A DNA stretch of 64,000 nt, from the NCBI GenBank assembly GCA_018857735.1, contig JABMCL010001766.1:707001-771000 (forward strand), in the 5' to 3' direction. Both the position numbers and the translations under genes were made by a program. Positions 51,177 through 55,776 of the stretch are shown here, piece by piece; position 1 is the stretch's first letter; every line of letters begins with the position of its first letter. The DNA is from Alviniconcha marisindica. Lineage: Eukaryota; Mollusca; Gastropoda; Provannidae. Below the pieces are notes generated by a model, which did not search any database, was not told the origin of the DNA, and was given only the letters and a program-made list of their open reading frames with translations.

Positions 51177-53528
51177 ACTGTTCAGTGACAAACACTGAGG
51201 CCAAGCTGCTAGTGTTTCTCAGGCCATGATGATATTATGGAAAACGTCTTTGCTCTGCTGTGCATAACCAGGCACAAAGTGTCCTGGTAATTGTTATTGT
51301 AGTGTTCCTCAGCTGAAGTCTCTTGGGGTCACCAGGTATATGCAGTTGTACATTGACAAAGGGTGATGTGTCTGCTGTAAGCACCTGGTAATCCTTGGTG
51401 TGCTCAGAAAACACACTTTGTGCTTTGGAACTTAAAGTGGACACCGGGAAGGTTCTGATATTCTTGTGACAAGCGTTTTGATTATCGTTTCACTCAAGTT
51501 GGAGGTTCAGCTTTAGTTTTAAAGTTCTTTGTGTGGTGTGTGTATGTGAGAGAGAGAGAGAGTTTGTGTGTGGGTGTGTGTGAGTGCGTGTATGTGTGTG
51601 TCTGAGTATTTGTGTGATGCAGTTGTAGTTGACCCTACATAGACCTTGGGAGGGGGTTCTTGCGGGTTTTTTGTTTACCTGTTTTGAGTTACCTTTTTTC
51701 CAGGGAATGTGTGTTATGAGCATCACAGTTATTCCCCTGTGAATTGTCCGTGTTGCAGGTCGCATGATCCTGTCCGGGGGCAGTGATGGGTTGATAGCAG
51801 TCAGCAGTCCCAACACAGGAATGACTGTGCGTGTTATAACCGATCACCGCGGGGCTCCCATCACCAACATTGATGTGCCAACCATACCGGTAAGTAAATA
51901 AGTAAGTTGGTGTTTTACGCCCAGTCAACCACTATGGTCACATCAGGGCGAAACCATACAGGTACAGCTGCCGAAAGCCTGACCACTTTGGAAAGTTGAT
52001 CAACACTGACACTGAGTGTAACTCTAGCACCAGAGAGGAAGGTGGCAGGGTCTGGCGTAGACCAGTTTAGTGCCTTTCTTCTCTTTCTGCCTGCAAAGAC
52101 GAACATCATTGCCTTGAAGCTATGGGTTGTGTGATGACCCCCAAACATCTATTGCGCTTTGGTATCGTGACTTTTATTGTGTTGCTGTGTTCCTTGGTCG
52201 TTTTGCTTGTCCCTTTTTGTGCGCTTCCTCCAGTGCCGTTTCGTGCTGTCGGTAGCACTGTCTTCATTGGTGTGTGTTTTAAAATCAAGTTGCTGCATTG
52301 TATTTGTAGGAAGGAACCATTACATATGAGTGTTAGCGTCTGTGTCGTGAGTTGATTTGCTGTGCATGTGCGCAGGTGACGCTGAGTGTAGGTGTACATA
52401 CCTTGTGTTCTTTTTTTTGTTTAGTACACTCTGCTTCCACAGGCATGCTATGTGGACTGTATGCTCTATGTTTCTGCAAGCATACAGTATGGACTATACA
52501 CTTTATTTTTGGACTGCACACTCGGTTTCCACAGGGATGCTAGAGGGACTGCACACTGTTTCCACAGGCATGCTACATGACTGCACACTGTTTCCACAGA
52601 TATGCCACAGGGACTGTACACTGTTTCCACAGGCATGCTACAGGAACTGTTACAATGCTTTTTGCCAGGCATGCTACAGGGACTGTACACTCTGCTACAT
52701 ATACTACACTCTGTTTCCCCAGGCGTGCTGCATAGACCGTTCGCGACGTAGACTGTACACTCTGCACAGGCATGCTACATAGGCTGTACACTCTGCTACA
52801 TAGACAACACTGTTTCCACAGGTGTGCTACATAGACCGTACACTCTGCTACTTGGACTGTACACTTTGTTTGCACAGGCATGCTACATAGACTGTACACT
52901 CTGCTACATAGACTACACTCTGTTTCCACAGGCGTGCTGCATAGACTGTACACTGCTACATAGACTACACTCTGTTTCCCCAGTCTTGCTACATAGACTG
53001 TACACTCTACTACATAGACTACACTGTTTCCACAGGCATGCTACATAGACTGTACAGGCTACATGGACCGTACTCTATTTGCACAGGTGTACTACATAGA
53101 CTATACACTCTGCACAGGTGTGCTACATAGACTGTACACTCTGTTTGCACAGGTGTGCTACATAGACTGAACACTATGTTTGCACAGGTGTGTGATACAG
53201 ACCCCGGCATCAGCTCGCCCCTGCTGTGGCTGGCCTGCAGTGCTGATCGTCGGGTCAGTGTCTGGTCAGCTGACTGGGGGCGTGACCTCTGTGACCTTGT
53301 GGACTGGCTGACCTTTCCTGCGCCAGCCTTCACTCCCGATGGTGCTCAGGTCAAGGGCAAAGCTCAGGTAGGCATTGACGTATTTTCAAACATACGCACA
53401 CTCACATGCTGGAAAAATAATTTCTAACACACACAGACACACACACACGCATGCTTGCATATATACATACACACAAATGCATTCACACACATACACGCAT
53501 GCACTCATGCATGCTCATGCACGCGCAT

Positions 53529-53568
<40 letters not shown>

Positions 53569-53721
53569 CACAACACATGCATGCACACACAACACAACAT
53601 ACGCATTCACACACATACACAACATAGACTGCACAACACAACGCACACCTGCACAACACAACGCACACCTGCACAACACAACACATACAAGACACACACA
53701 CACACTCTCTTTCTCTGTCTG

Positions 53722-53772
<51 letters not shown>

Positions 53773-55776
53773 CAGCAGGCACACACACTACATCTCTCTT
53801 TGAGCCTCTGTGTCATACTCCATGTGGCTATACTATCGTTGCTTTGCACGTGCAGTACTCTGTCCTACCAACGTCACTGGCCAAATTTTCACCCGAGGAG
53901 CCTGACATTGTGGTCTACACTGGCTACGGCATGAACAGATGCCTGCAGTTCTACAGCCTCTCACAGCGCAAGGTAAATGCCACTGCCCCCTCCTGACACC
54001 CCTGCCCCAGTCCTGCCCCCCCCCCCCCCCCCCCCCACCTTGTGTCTTCCTGTTGCAGGCACACTGCATACCTGTCCTGGACTGGTATATATGCATTAAT
54101 AGATATGCAGGAAAAAATCACACAAGATCTCACCAGCTTGTGGGTAGGTCTCCATGTTTCAGTGGAGGATTATTGTTGTTGTAGTGTTCCTCTGTTGAAC
54201 ACTGGTGGTCACCGGGTGTTTGCAGTTGTACATTGACAAATGCATTTTATAGGTTGAGAGGATTGTGTGTAACGATTTTCATTTTTTAAATTTTTTTTAT
54301 TACTCTGCCACACACTAGGTAAGATAAGATATTGTTTACTGTCCATGCTAGAATCATACACATAAATTTGTCTCTTGTCTGCACATTATGTAACATTAAA
54401 CTATAATTAACACACTCACATACACACACACAACACACACTGTCTTCAGAGGATTTGTCTCTATTTCTGGAGAGTTGGTGCAGTTATGCAAGGAGCTTAT
54501 CACAGCTGGAAATAGTCCACACATATTCATGCAGTGCATAACAAGATAGTCCACACATATTCATGTACTGCATAATGAGATAGTCCACACATATTCATGC
54601 AGTGCATAACAACATTTTGATGTAACCTTGGTGTTCTTGCACTGGGCGTAAAACACCAAGTTACTTACCTACTTACTGGTGTTCTTGCTAGTGTTCATGT
54701 ATTGTGACACGACCCAAGCCAGGGTGGTAGTGGAAGAAAGAAAGCGAAAGCTCCCTGGTGCAGGTAGACTGGTTGAATTTTTAGAGGTGTTCCGGAGTCC
54801 TGCTATGATGTCTGCAAATACAGCTTCTGTTGTTGATTTTTTTTTAAAGTTCTGGAGATTTTACTGAGATTGGTTGCTGTAAGTCTTTTGCAAACATTGT
54901 TGCCTTCAGATTTGTGTGTATGTGTGTGCGTGTATGTGTGCACATGCATATGTATGTGCGTGCGTGTGTGCCTGCAGGTGGTGCGTACCGCTTCACTGAC
55001 CCACTGGGCATGCTGTTTGGACATGGCCCCTGACAACCCTCTCATTGCCATCGGCATCAAAGGTGAGTGAAAGGCTTTCACACATTACCAGTGCGCCCCA
55101 CCCCTTGTAAACTGCTGACTTCTGCCAAGTGAAGAATCTGATTCTGTCCTCCGTCTACCTCAGGTTCCAAGAAACAGTTGAACGTTTTGTAAGGTAACTT
55201 TTCTTTTTGGGTGTGTACTGATTTATATAGAACTAGACTGACGATGCACTCCTTGCGCTGTGATACGCAGCACAAGGAGTGCGTCATCCGTCTTGGGGAA
55301 AGGAAGTCCTTGTATTTTGTGCAATGAGGATTTTCTTCTTTGTTTACATGGAGCCATGTGCCAGGCATGTATTCTGTTGTTACCTTGTGCCAGACTGCCA
55401 GTCTTGTGCAACAGCAGCCTCCATGAATAGAGTGGCCACATCATCAGACTTTTACAGAGCTCAGGAGCTGTGTCAAAGTGGAGGTGGCCGTCCTGGGCTC
55501 CCCATCCCTGATAGTTCTTGTGGTCTCTGTGGACGTAAAGCAACATTAGAAGAAGATCAGATTTTTTGGAAATCAAGCTCTGTTAAAGGGGCCATCTAAA
55601 CTGTGGTCGCTGTGTTTGCAGAGCGCCTCCTGAAGCTGATGGATTACTACGAAGGCAGCTTCCAGGACTTTGCCACGTACGACGATTCTGTCTCTCTGGC
55701 CCGCTTCACGCTTGACAGCACTCAGCTCGTCACCGCTGCGCACGGACAGCTGTTGGTGTGGGACGTCACTTTGTGA
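15160..55776 (+). CDS. WDR90: WDR90 (POC16), CFAP20-like domain plus WD40 repeats; complete, 41 coding exons
   Basis: This entry spans the whole gene; exons are listed separately. The joined product is about 1,936 residues if the exon-4 frameshifts are repaired (human WDR90 is about 1,750). Residues ~5-265 form a CFAP20-like/DUF667 domain. Residues ~380-1035 and ~1250-1936 are two WD40 blocks recognisable by repeated GH...W-D pairs. Between them is a charged, proline-rich linker with S-D-P-P repeats. Human WDR90 and algal POC16 are centriolar microtubule-wall proteins: the N-terminal domain binds microtubules and the WD40 part faces the inner scaffold. That role is carried over by homology. 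Every intron is GT-AG and all splice phases agree, so the model is strong. Length is inflated by minisatellites in many introns. Confidence 0.95.
15170..16694 (+). other. WDR90 intron 1
   Basis: Unique AT-rich sequence with a retroposon fragment at 15678-15738 and a (GA)n tract near 16030. No additional exon was seen. Confidence 0.6.
15678..15738 (-). mobile_element. Short (TTAC)n-tailed retroposon fragment, copy 3
   Basis: On the plus strand it reads AAGTAAGTAAGTAAGTTG, then TTTTACGCCCAGTCAACC and GGTTATATCAGGGC. It lies antisense to its inferred tail within WDR90 intron 1. Confidence 0.65.
16695..17099 (+). CDS. WDR90: WDR90 exon 2 (CFAP20-like domain)
   Basis: It enters with two bases and ends phase 1 at CCAGAG|GTAAGA. 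It encodes [34 protein letters not shown] and [20 protein letters not shown], the most conserved stretch of WDR90 orthologues. Confidence 0.95.
17533..19787. mobile_element. Non-autonomous DNA transposon with 24-bp perfect TIRs, in WDR90 intron 2
   Basis: The left end 17533-17556 (GACTTAGTGCCAAAAGGTGC...) and the right end 19764-19787 are exact reverse complements over 24 bases. Both are flanked by AAAT (17529-17532 and 19788-19791), a likely 4-bp target-site duplication. The 2.25-kb interior has no long open frame, so no transposase is encoded. Superfamily is undetermined; 4-bp duplications occur in several cut-and-paste groups. Confidence 0.8.
20118..20288 (+). CDS. WDR90: WDR90 exon 3 (CFAP20-like domain)
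   Basis: G|CA completes Ala; the exon reads [20 protein letters not shown] and [19 protein letters not shown], matching human LQLDLQDVLLVYLNR...RNLYTSDL. It ends phase 1 at CCAG|GTGATT. Confidence 0.95.
20773..20915 (+). CDS. WDR90: WDR90 exon 4 (reading frame broken)
   Basis: The strong acceptor CTCCTCATTTAG gives E-Q-L-R-S-V..., but the conserved part [14 protein letters not shown] lies in a second frame and [10 protein letters not shown] in a third. Both shifts are consistent with one base missing in each of two G-runs (20828-20830 and 20879-20882). A weaker acceptor at 20807 would remove the first shift but not the second. The end, ATCAG|GTGTGT, is phase 2 and fits exon 5. As given, this exon hits a stop codon near 20871. 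Confidence 0.65.
21032..21175. repeat. Poly-C and (CA)n tracts, WDR90 intron 4
   Basis: A C-run followed by CA repeats, interrupted by CATG-containing blocks. Confidence 0.9.
21628..21704 (+). CDS. WDR90: WDR90 exon 5 (end of CFAP20-like domain)
   Basis: The AG|G junction gives Arg, then [19 protein letters not shown]. Human has the equivalent HVRFPSES. It ends phase 1. Confidence 0.9.
22062..22128. repeat. (GT)n microsatellite abutting the exon 6 acceptor
   Basis: About 33 GT units run directly into the acceptor GCAG, replacing a normal polypyrimidine tract. Confidence 0.9.
22131..22240 (+). CDS. WDR90: WDR90 exon 6 (linker)
   Basis: It enters phase 1 and ends phase 0 at AAACAG|GTATGT. 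It encodes [19 protein letters not shown] and [10 protein letters not shown], a basic linker after the CFAP20-like domain. Confidence 0.85.
22904..22967 (+). mobile_element. Short (TTAC)n-tailed retroposon fragment, copy 4, with target-site duplication
   Basis: ACATCACCCTGATATAACTG to the tail TTACTTACTTAC is flanked by TTTGAGCTTTG on both sides (22893-22903 and from 22968). A long direct repeat of this kind indicates target-primed retroposition. Confidence 0.75.
23212..23370 (+). CDS. WDR90: WDR90 exon 7 (linker)
   Basis: Phase 0 in and out, 53 codons. It encodes [20 protein letters not shown] and [19 protein letters not shown], an acidic then basic linker. Confidence 0.9.
23385..24062. repeat. 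42-bp minisatellite, WDR90 intron 7
   Basis: The unit is roughly GTGATCAGTGATGTCACTGA followed by CCTTTGCCTGTACTTGTCAGTG, starting about 15 bases after the exon 7 donor. The unit length is a multiple of three, so it is open in several frames without being coding. Confidence 0.9.
24320..24440. repeat. GT-rich microsatellite, WDR90 intron 7
   Basis: (GT)n with CG-rich interruptions. Confidence 0.85.
24567..24629 (+). CDS. WDR90: WDR90 exon 8 (linker)
   Basis: 21 codons, phase 0: [20 protein letters not shown], then Lys. The acceptor is TGCTGTTGCAG and the donor AAG|GTGAGT. Confidence 0.85.
25172..25240 (+). CDS. WDR90: WDR90 exon 9 (start of first WD40 block)
   Basis: [20 protein letters not shown] corresponds to human LPDPVLRLKGVIGFGGHGT. 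Phase 0 in and out. Confidence 0.95.
25555..26246. repeat. 85-bp tandem array carrying copies of the exon 10 acceptor and 5' exon end
   Basis: Seven units upstream of exon 10 each contain an acceptor-like TGTTGCTAG or TTACCAG followed by GCACTGTGGAATGGTGATC and CCCTGTCATGCTGTGG, i.e. about the first 50 bases of exon 10. Decoy exon starts lie at 25647, 25732, 25821, 25906, 25991, 26077 and 26162; the real one is at 26247. Confidence 0.9.
26247..26357 (+). CDS. WDR90: WDR90 exon 10
   Basis: 37 codons, phase 0: [20 protein letters not shown] and [12 protein letters not shown], matching human [20 protein letters not shown] and EQRFFLGHTDK. It is the last unit of an array of partial copies of itself. 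Confidence 0.95.
26764..26909 (+). CDS. WDR90: WDR90 exon 11
   Basis: [20 protein letters not shown] and [17 protein letters not shown] form a WD40 repeat, as in human MRLWDFQTGRCLCLF. It ends phase 2 at CTCAG|GTACAC. Confidence 0.95.
27575..27632 (+). CDS. WDR90: WDR90 exon 12
   Basis: AG|T gives Ser, then [19 protein letters not shown], matching human SGALLCGVGKDHHGRT. It ends phase 0 at AAT|GTGAGT. Confidence 0.95.
28100..28218 (+). CDS. WDR90: WDR90 exon 13
   Basis: [20 protein letters not shown] and [19 protein letters not shown] correspond to human [21 protein letters not shown]. It ends phase 2 at AAACG|GTGAGA. Confidence 0.95.
28778..28939 (+). CDS. WDR90: WDR90 exon 14
   Basis: CG|C gives Arg, then [20 protein letters not shown] and [17 protein letters not shown]. 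Human has GSVRLWRLRGGVLRSCPVDLG. It ends phase 2 at CTGAT|GTAAGT, a donor that is repeated downstream. Confidence 0.95.
28935..29480. repeat. 46-bp tandem array carrying copies of the exon 14 donor
   Basis: About twelve units each hold CTGATGTAAGTGTGCCAGTC, i.e. the last five exon 14 bases plus its donor, then TTGTTCATCTTTAATA. Most copies keep GTAAGT. Confidence 0.9.
29600..29969. repeat. ~85-90-bp tandem array carrying copies of the exon 15 acceptor and 5' exon end
   Basis: Four upstream units contain a TTCAG or TTTAG acceptor followed by TATGCATGCAGTCGTTCAGG and GAAATTGACTACCAGAAG. Decoy exon starts are at 29616, 29701, 29790 and 29882; the real start is 29970. Confidence 0.9.
29970..30088 (+). 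CDS. WDR90: WDR90 exon 15
   Basis: AT|C gives Ile, then [20 protein letters not shown] and [14 protein letters not shown], matching human FVCSRSGHILEIDCQRMVVR and HARRLLP. It ends phase 1. Confidence 0.95.
30400..30500. repeat. (CA)n and CATG-rich microsatellite, WDR90 intron 15
   Basis: CA repeats are followed by a CATG/TGCATGCA tract. Confidence 0.85.
30636..30752 (+). CDS. WDR90: WDR90 exon 16
   Basis: [20 protein letters not shown] then [17 protein letters not shown], nearly as human [20 protein letters not shown]. Phase 1 in and out. Confidence 0.95.
30997..31067 (+). CDS. WDR90: WDR90 exon 17
   Basis: [20 protein letters not shown] then GTSS, as human EHEGPVSSVCVSPDGLRVLSATSS. It ends phase 0 at TCG|GTTAGT. 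Confidence 0.95.
31844..32148 (+). CDS. WDR90: WDR90 exon 18
   Basis: The longest exon after exon 2. It encodes [40 protein letters not shown] and [15 protein letters not shown], with two WD40 repeats closely matching human ([17 protein letters not shown]). It ends phase 2. Confidence 0.97.
32752..32773. repeat. Poly-C tract upstream of exon 19
   Basis: A C-run of about 22 bases contributes to the polypyrimidine tract of the exon 19 acceptor. Its length is likely unreliable. Confidence 0.85.
32788..33049 (+). CDS. WDR90: WDR90 exon 19
   Basis: [40 protein letters not shown] and [17 protein letters not shown] match human CHRGAVTGL, FSSCSQGSLAQYS and RLLAFVGPSRCTVTVMG. It ends phase 0. Confidence 0.97.
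33342..33506 (+). CDS. WDR90: WDR90 exon 20
   Basis: 55 codons, phase 0: [20 protein letters not shown] and [20 protein letters not shown]; human LGHLLVSTSSNRVVVLDAVSG. Its 5' end is duplicated in intron 21. Confidence 0.95.
33854..33982 (+). CDS. WDR90: WDR90 exon 21
   Basis: 43 codons, phase 0: [20 protein letters not shown] then [13 protein letters not shown]; human AGRTIKVWDYATQ. The donor is CAG|GTCCGT. Confidence 0.95.
34281..34529 (+). repeat. 249-bp duplicate of intron 19 end plus start of exon 20, in intron 21
   Basis: It matches 33126-33374 over the same length with only a handful of substitutions. It carries the intact acceptor CTTCTTTCAG and the first 33 coding bases of exon 20 (pseudo-exon from 34497), then diverges. 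It is a recent local duplication, not a coding exon. Confidence 0.9.
34680..34810 (+). CDS. WDR90: WDR90 exon 22 (end of first WD40 block)
   Basis: [20 protein letters not shown] and [20 protein letters not shown]; human VYIGHSEPVQAVAFSPDQQQ and GDAVFLWDV. It ends phase 2 at CTATTGT|GTGAGT, repeated downstream. Confidence 0.95.
34800..35190. repeat. ~40-bp tandem array carrying copies of the exon 22 donor
   Basis: About nine units repeat CACCCCCTATCGT|GTGAGTG plus GTCTGTGGTTTGAATCTC. The exon-derived part is the last 10-13 bases of exon 22, and GTGAGT is preserved in nearly every unit. Confidence 0.9.
35778..35806 (+). CDS. WDR90: WDR90 exon 23 (29-nt micro-exon)
   Basis: TTGTGTTTCAG precedes it and GTGAGT follows it. 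GT|G gives Val, then GRMLSPEEA, and the leftover G joins exon 24 as Asp. Without this exon the phases of exons 22 and 24 cannot be reconciled, which is the main support. Confidence 0.75.
36248..36379 (+). CDS. WDR90: WDR90 exon 24 (linker)
   Basis: [38 protein letters not shown] and SIHNG. A proline-rich linker between WD40 blocks with no strong human counterpart. It ends phase 1 at GGAG|GTAAGC; the 3' end is copied many times downstream. Confidence 0.9.
36331..37380. repeat. ~101-bp tandem array carrying exon 24 3' end, donor and an acceptor
   Basis: About ten units repeat AGAGTGGAAGACCTCAGCTC, TATACACAGTGGAG|GTACGC and ATTTCTGTACTGCTCTG. Upstream of the exon-like part each unit also has CCCTTTGTGTAG, a fair acceptor, so each copy resembles a complete 32-nt cassette exon. 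Several units are nearly identical. Confidence 0.92.
37545..37795. repeat. CA/GT microsatellites, WDR90 intron 24
   Basis: Poly-C, CA and GT tracts in both orientations, able to pair as inverted repeats. Confidence 0.8.
38171..38220. repeat. (CA)n microsatellite, WDR90 intron 24
   Basis: About 25 CA units ending about 55 bases before exon 25. Confidence 0.95.
38275..38534 (+). CDS. WDR90: WDR90 exon 25 (S-D-P-P repeat linker)
   Basis: G|AA gives Glu, then [20 protein letters not shown] and three imperfect repeats of Q-L-R-P-S-D-P-P. It ends phase 0 at GAACAGCTG|GTGAGT. It is a disordered acidic/proline-rich linker. Confidence 0.9.
38526..40060. repeat. 34-bp tandem array, about 44 copies, carrying the exon 25 donor
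   Basis: The unit is GAACAGTTG|GTGAGTTG followed by TGATGTGCCTTGTCATT. The first nine bases derive from the last nine of exon 25 (GAACAGCTG), and almost every copy keeps GTGAGT. Occasional truncated units occur. Confidence 0.95.
40528..40740 (+). CDS. WDR90: WDR90 exon 26 (basic linker)
   Basis: 71 codons, phase 0: [40 protein letters not shown] and [15 protein letters not shown]. It is strongly basic, as expected of the inter-WD40 linker. Confidence 0.9.
40741..41501 (+). other. WDR90 intron 26
   Basis: Unique sequence; nothing further recognised. Confidence 0.6.
41502..41604 (+). CDS. WDR90: WDR90 exon 27 (start of second WD40 block)
   Basis: [20 protein letters not shown] then PDS; human LRLKAVVGYSGNGRANMVWRPDT. 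It ends phase 1. Confidence 0.95.
41766..41849. repeat. (GT)n microsatellite, about 42 units, WDR90 intron 27
   Basis: A near-perfect GT run followed by (GAGT)n. Confidence 0.95.
42030..42104 (+). CDS. WDR90: WDR90 exon 28
   Basis: [20 protein letters not shown] then QTHLQ; human GFFAYTCGRLVVVEDLHSGAQQH. Phase 1 in and out. Confidence 0.95.
42390..42436 (+). CDS. WDR90: WDR90 exon 29
   Basis: [16 protein letters not shown]; human GHSAEISTLALSHSAQ. It ends phase 0 at AAG|GTTGGT. Confidence 0.93.
42460..42690. repeat. ~35-bp degenerate minisatellite, WDR90 intron 29
   Basis: About six units of TAGACATACCTTGATGAAT plus CCAATTTGA. It begins 25 bases after exon 29 but holds no splice-site copy. 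Confidence 0.8.
43088..43247 (+). CDS. WDR90: WDR90 exon 30
   Basis: [31 protein letters not shown] and [13 protein letters not shown]; human VLASASGRSSTTAHCQIRVW and AFSPDDRLLVTLGD. It ends phase 1. Confidence 0.95.
44050..44290 (+). pseudogene. Non-LTR retrotransposon ORF2 C-terminal relic, WDR90 intron 30
   Basis: The frame reads [20 protein letters not shown] then [15 protein letters not shown], followed by a stop. The C-x-C...QT-x-x-H-x-L-x-x-C pattern is the usual C-terminal zinc-knuckle of invertebrate LINE ORF2 proteins. The downstream part (KKAVWAHG...) also fits the family but is shifted by the stop codon. It is a short inactive fragment. Confidence 0.6.
44341..44582 (+). CDS. WDR90: WDR90 exon 31
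   Basis: [40 protein letters not shown] and [13 protein letters not shown]; human HDGRTLALWGTATYDLVSS and VGQGTVTFWLLQ. It ends phase 0 at AAG|GTCGGT. Confidence 0.96.
44911..44973 (-). mobile_element. Short (TTAC)n-tailed retroposon fragment, copy 5, with target-site duplication
   Basis: AAGTAAGTAAGTAAGTAAGT then TTGGTATTTTACGCCCAGTC to CAGGGTG. ATCTGGTATTGAT occurs on both sides (44898-44910 and from 44974), so this ~63-bp piece is a complete insertion. Confidence 0.8.
45190..45835. repeat. 34-bp minisatellite, WDR90 intron 31
   Basis: About 18 units of ATTGGGATGTTAGTGACGAC plus AGCAGGAATGGTTC end just before exon 32. CAGCAG|GAATGG resembles the real acceptor GTCGCAG|GAAGCC only loosely. 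Confidence 0.9.
45860..45995 (+). CDS. WDR90: WDR90 exon 32
   Basis: [39 protein letters not shown]; human GTSSGQVCVWDTRAGRCFLSW and EADDGGIG. It ends phase 1. Confidence 0.95.
46280..47285. repeat. ~54-bp tandem array carrying the exon 33 acceptor
   Basis: About 18 units of CTGACTGCTTTGTGCAGAC plus AGGCTTCACAGATAGGC and ACATTAGACAAGATG. TGCTTTGTGCAG|AC is identical to the real exon 33 acceptor and its first two bases. Confidence 0.92.
47282..47484 (+). CDS. WDR90: WDR90 exon 33
   Basis: [40 protein letters not shown]; human VSGSSTGRLRLWAV and MEHELVLDGAVVSASFDDSVD. It ends phase 0 at ATG|GTCTGT. Confidence 0.95.
47600..47870. repeat. ~39-bp degenerate minisatellite, WDR90 intron 33
   Basis: GTGGTTGTGGTCAGTGACTT plus GTTATATGGGTAATGAC repeated about seven times. 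Confidence 0.8.
48020..48625. repeat. ~49-51-bp minisatellite, WDR90 intron 33
   Basis: AGCCTTTTTGAGGCCTGTAG plus CCTGTGCAGCAGTCTTAGTG repeated about eleven times; the array is not adjacent to an exon. Confidence 0.9.
49037..49126 (+). CDS. WDR90: WDR90 exon 34
   Basis: 30 codons, phase 0: [20 protein letters not shown] and [10 protein letters not shown]; human GVVGTTAGTLWFVSWAEGTS and TRLISGHRSK. Confidence 0.97.
49127..50189 (+). other. WDR90 intron 34
   Basis: Poly-C (about 49144-49167), GA/GT tracts, a short dispersed repeat ATAATGGGTCTTACAGTGTC (about 49473-49513, also at 50939-50982) and unique sequence. No exon was seen. Confidence 0.6.
50190..50309 (+). CDS. WDR90: WDR90 exon 35
   Basis: 40 codons, phase 0: [20 protein letters not shown] and [20 protein letters not shown]; human CATCSEDGSVRVWALASMELVIQFQVLNQ. 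Confidence 0.96.
50387..50655. repeat. CA-rich microsatellite, WDR90 intron 35
   Basis: CA repeats with an internal CGCG(TG)n block form a short self-complementary segment near 50415. Confidence 0.9.
50682..50910 (+). CDS. WDR90: WDR90 exon 36
   Basis: [40 protein letters not shown] and [16 protein letters not shown]; human LAAGYGDGSLRIFSVSRTAM and MHPHPVALTTVAFSTD. It ends phase 1. Confidence 0.96.
50911..51758 (+). other. WDR90 intron 36
   Basis: Contains (CA)n (about 51138-51172), a dispersed repeat shared with intron 39 (TGCAGTTGTACATTGACAAA at about 51345 and 54223) and GA/GT tracts. Confidence 0.6.
51759..51889 (+). CDS. WDR90: WDR90 exon 37
   Basis: [20 protein letters not shown] and [15 protein letters not shown]; human GQTVLSGDKDGLVAVSHPCT and HQGAPISTI. 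It ends phase 0 at CCG|GTAAGT. The donor and the last two exon bases belong to a retroposon insertion. Confidence 0.93.
51888..51951 (-). mobile_element. Short (TTAC)n-tailed retroposon fragment, copy 6, supplying the exon 37 donor
   Basis: CGGTAAGTAAATAAGTAAG then TTGGTGTTTTACGCCCAGTC to ACATCAGGGCG, flanked by AACCATAC (51880-51887 and 51952-51959). The insertion lies antisense, so its (TTAC)n tail reads (GTAA)n and provides the 5' splice site. Confidence 0.8.
52430..53187. repeat. ~35-75-bp degenerate tandem array carrying the exon 38 acceptor
   Basis: Units contain TCTGTTTCCACAGGCATGCT or TTTGCACAGGTGTGCTACAT plus ATAGACTGTACACTCTG. The last two units match the real acceptor TTTGCACAG|GTGTG. 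Confidence 0.88.
53188..53367 (+). CDS. WDR90: WDR90 exon 38
   Basis: [38 protein letters not shown]; human LWLAASGDQRVSVWASDW and HCELVDWLSFPMPA. 60 codons, phase 0. Confidence 0.96.
53430..53780. repeat. CA-rich microsatellite cluster, WDR90 intron 38
   Basis: (CA)n, CAACACAACGCACACCTG triplication, (CT)n and (CA)n. Confidence 0.9.
53856..53972 (+). CDS. WDR90: WDR90 exon 39
   Basis: [20 protein letters not shown] then [19 protein letters not shown]; human PPSLAAFCPWDGALLMYVGPG and IIYNLCQKQ. Phase 0. Confidence 0.95.
54487..54605. repeat. ~38-bp repeat, three copies, WDR90 intron 39
   Basis: AGTCCACACATATTCATGCA plus GTGCATAACAAGAT. Confidence 0.8.
54635..54675 (+). mobile_element. Short (TTAC)n-tailed retroposon fragment, copy 7 (5'-truncated)
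   Basis: CACTGGGCGTAAAACACCAA then TTACTTACCTACTTACT, flanked by GGTGTTCTTGC on both sides, consistent with a truncated retroposition product. Confidence 0.75.
54978..55062 (+). CDS. WDR90: WDR90 exon 40
   Basis: [20 protein letters not shown] then PLIAIGIK; human FFAMSLSLSPGTHLLAVGF. It ends phase 1. Confidence 0.93.
55240..55288. other. Imperfect hairpin, WDR90 intron 40
   Basis: Arms ATGCACTCCTTGCGCTG and CAGCACAAGGAGTGCGT flank a 7-base loop TGATACG. Function is unknown. Confidence 0.5.
55457..55550 (+). repeat. Dispersed 160-bp repeat family, variant copy, WDR90 intron 40
   Basis: GAGGTGGCCGTCCTGGGCTC and GTGGACGTAAAGCAACATTA; same subfamily as 6061-6160. Confidence 0.65.
55622..55776 (+). 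CDS. WDR90: WDR90 exon 41 (last coding exon)
   Basis: [40 protein letters not shown] and QLLVWDVTL, then TGA. Human ends NEILVWEVPGL, so the C-terminus is at the expected place. Confidence 0.97.
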
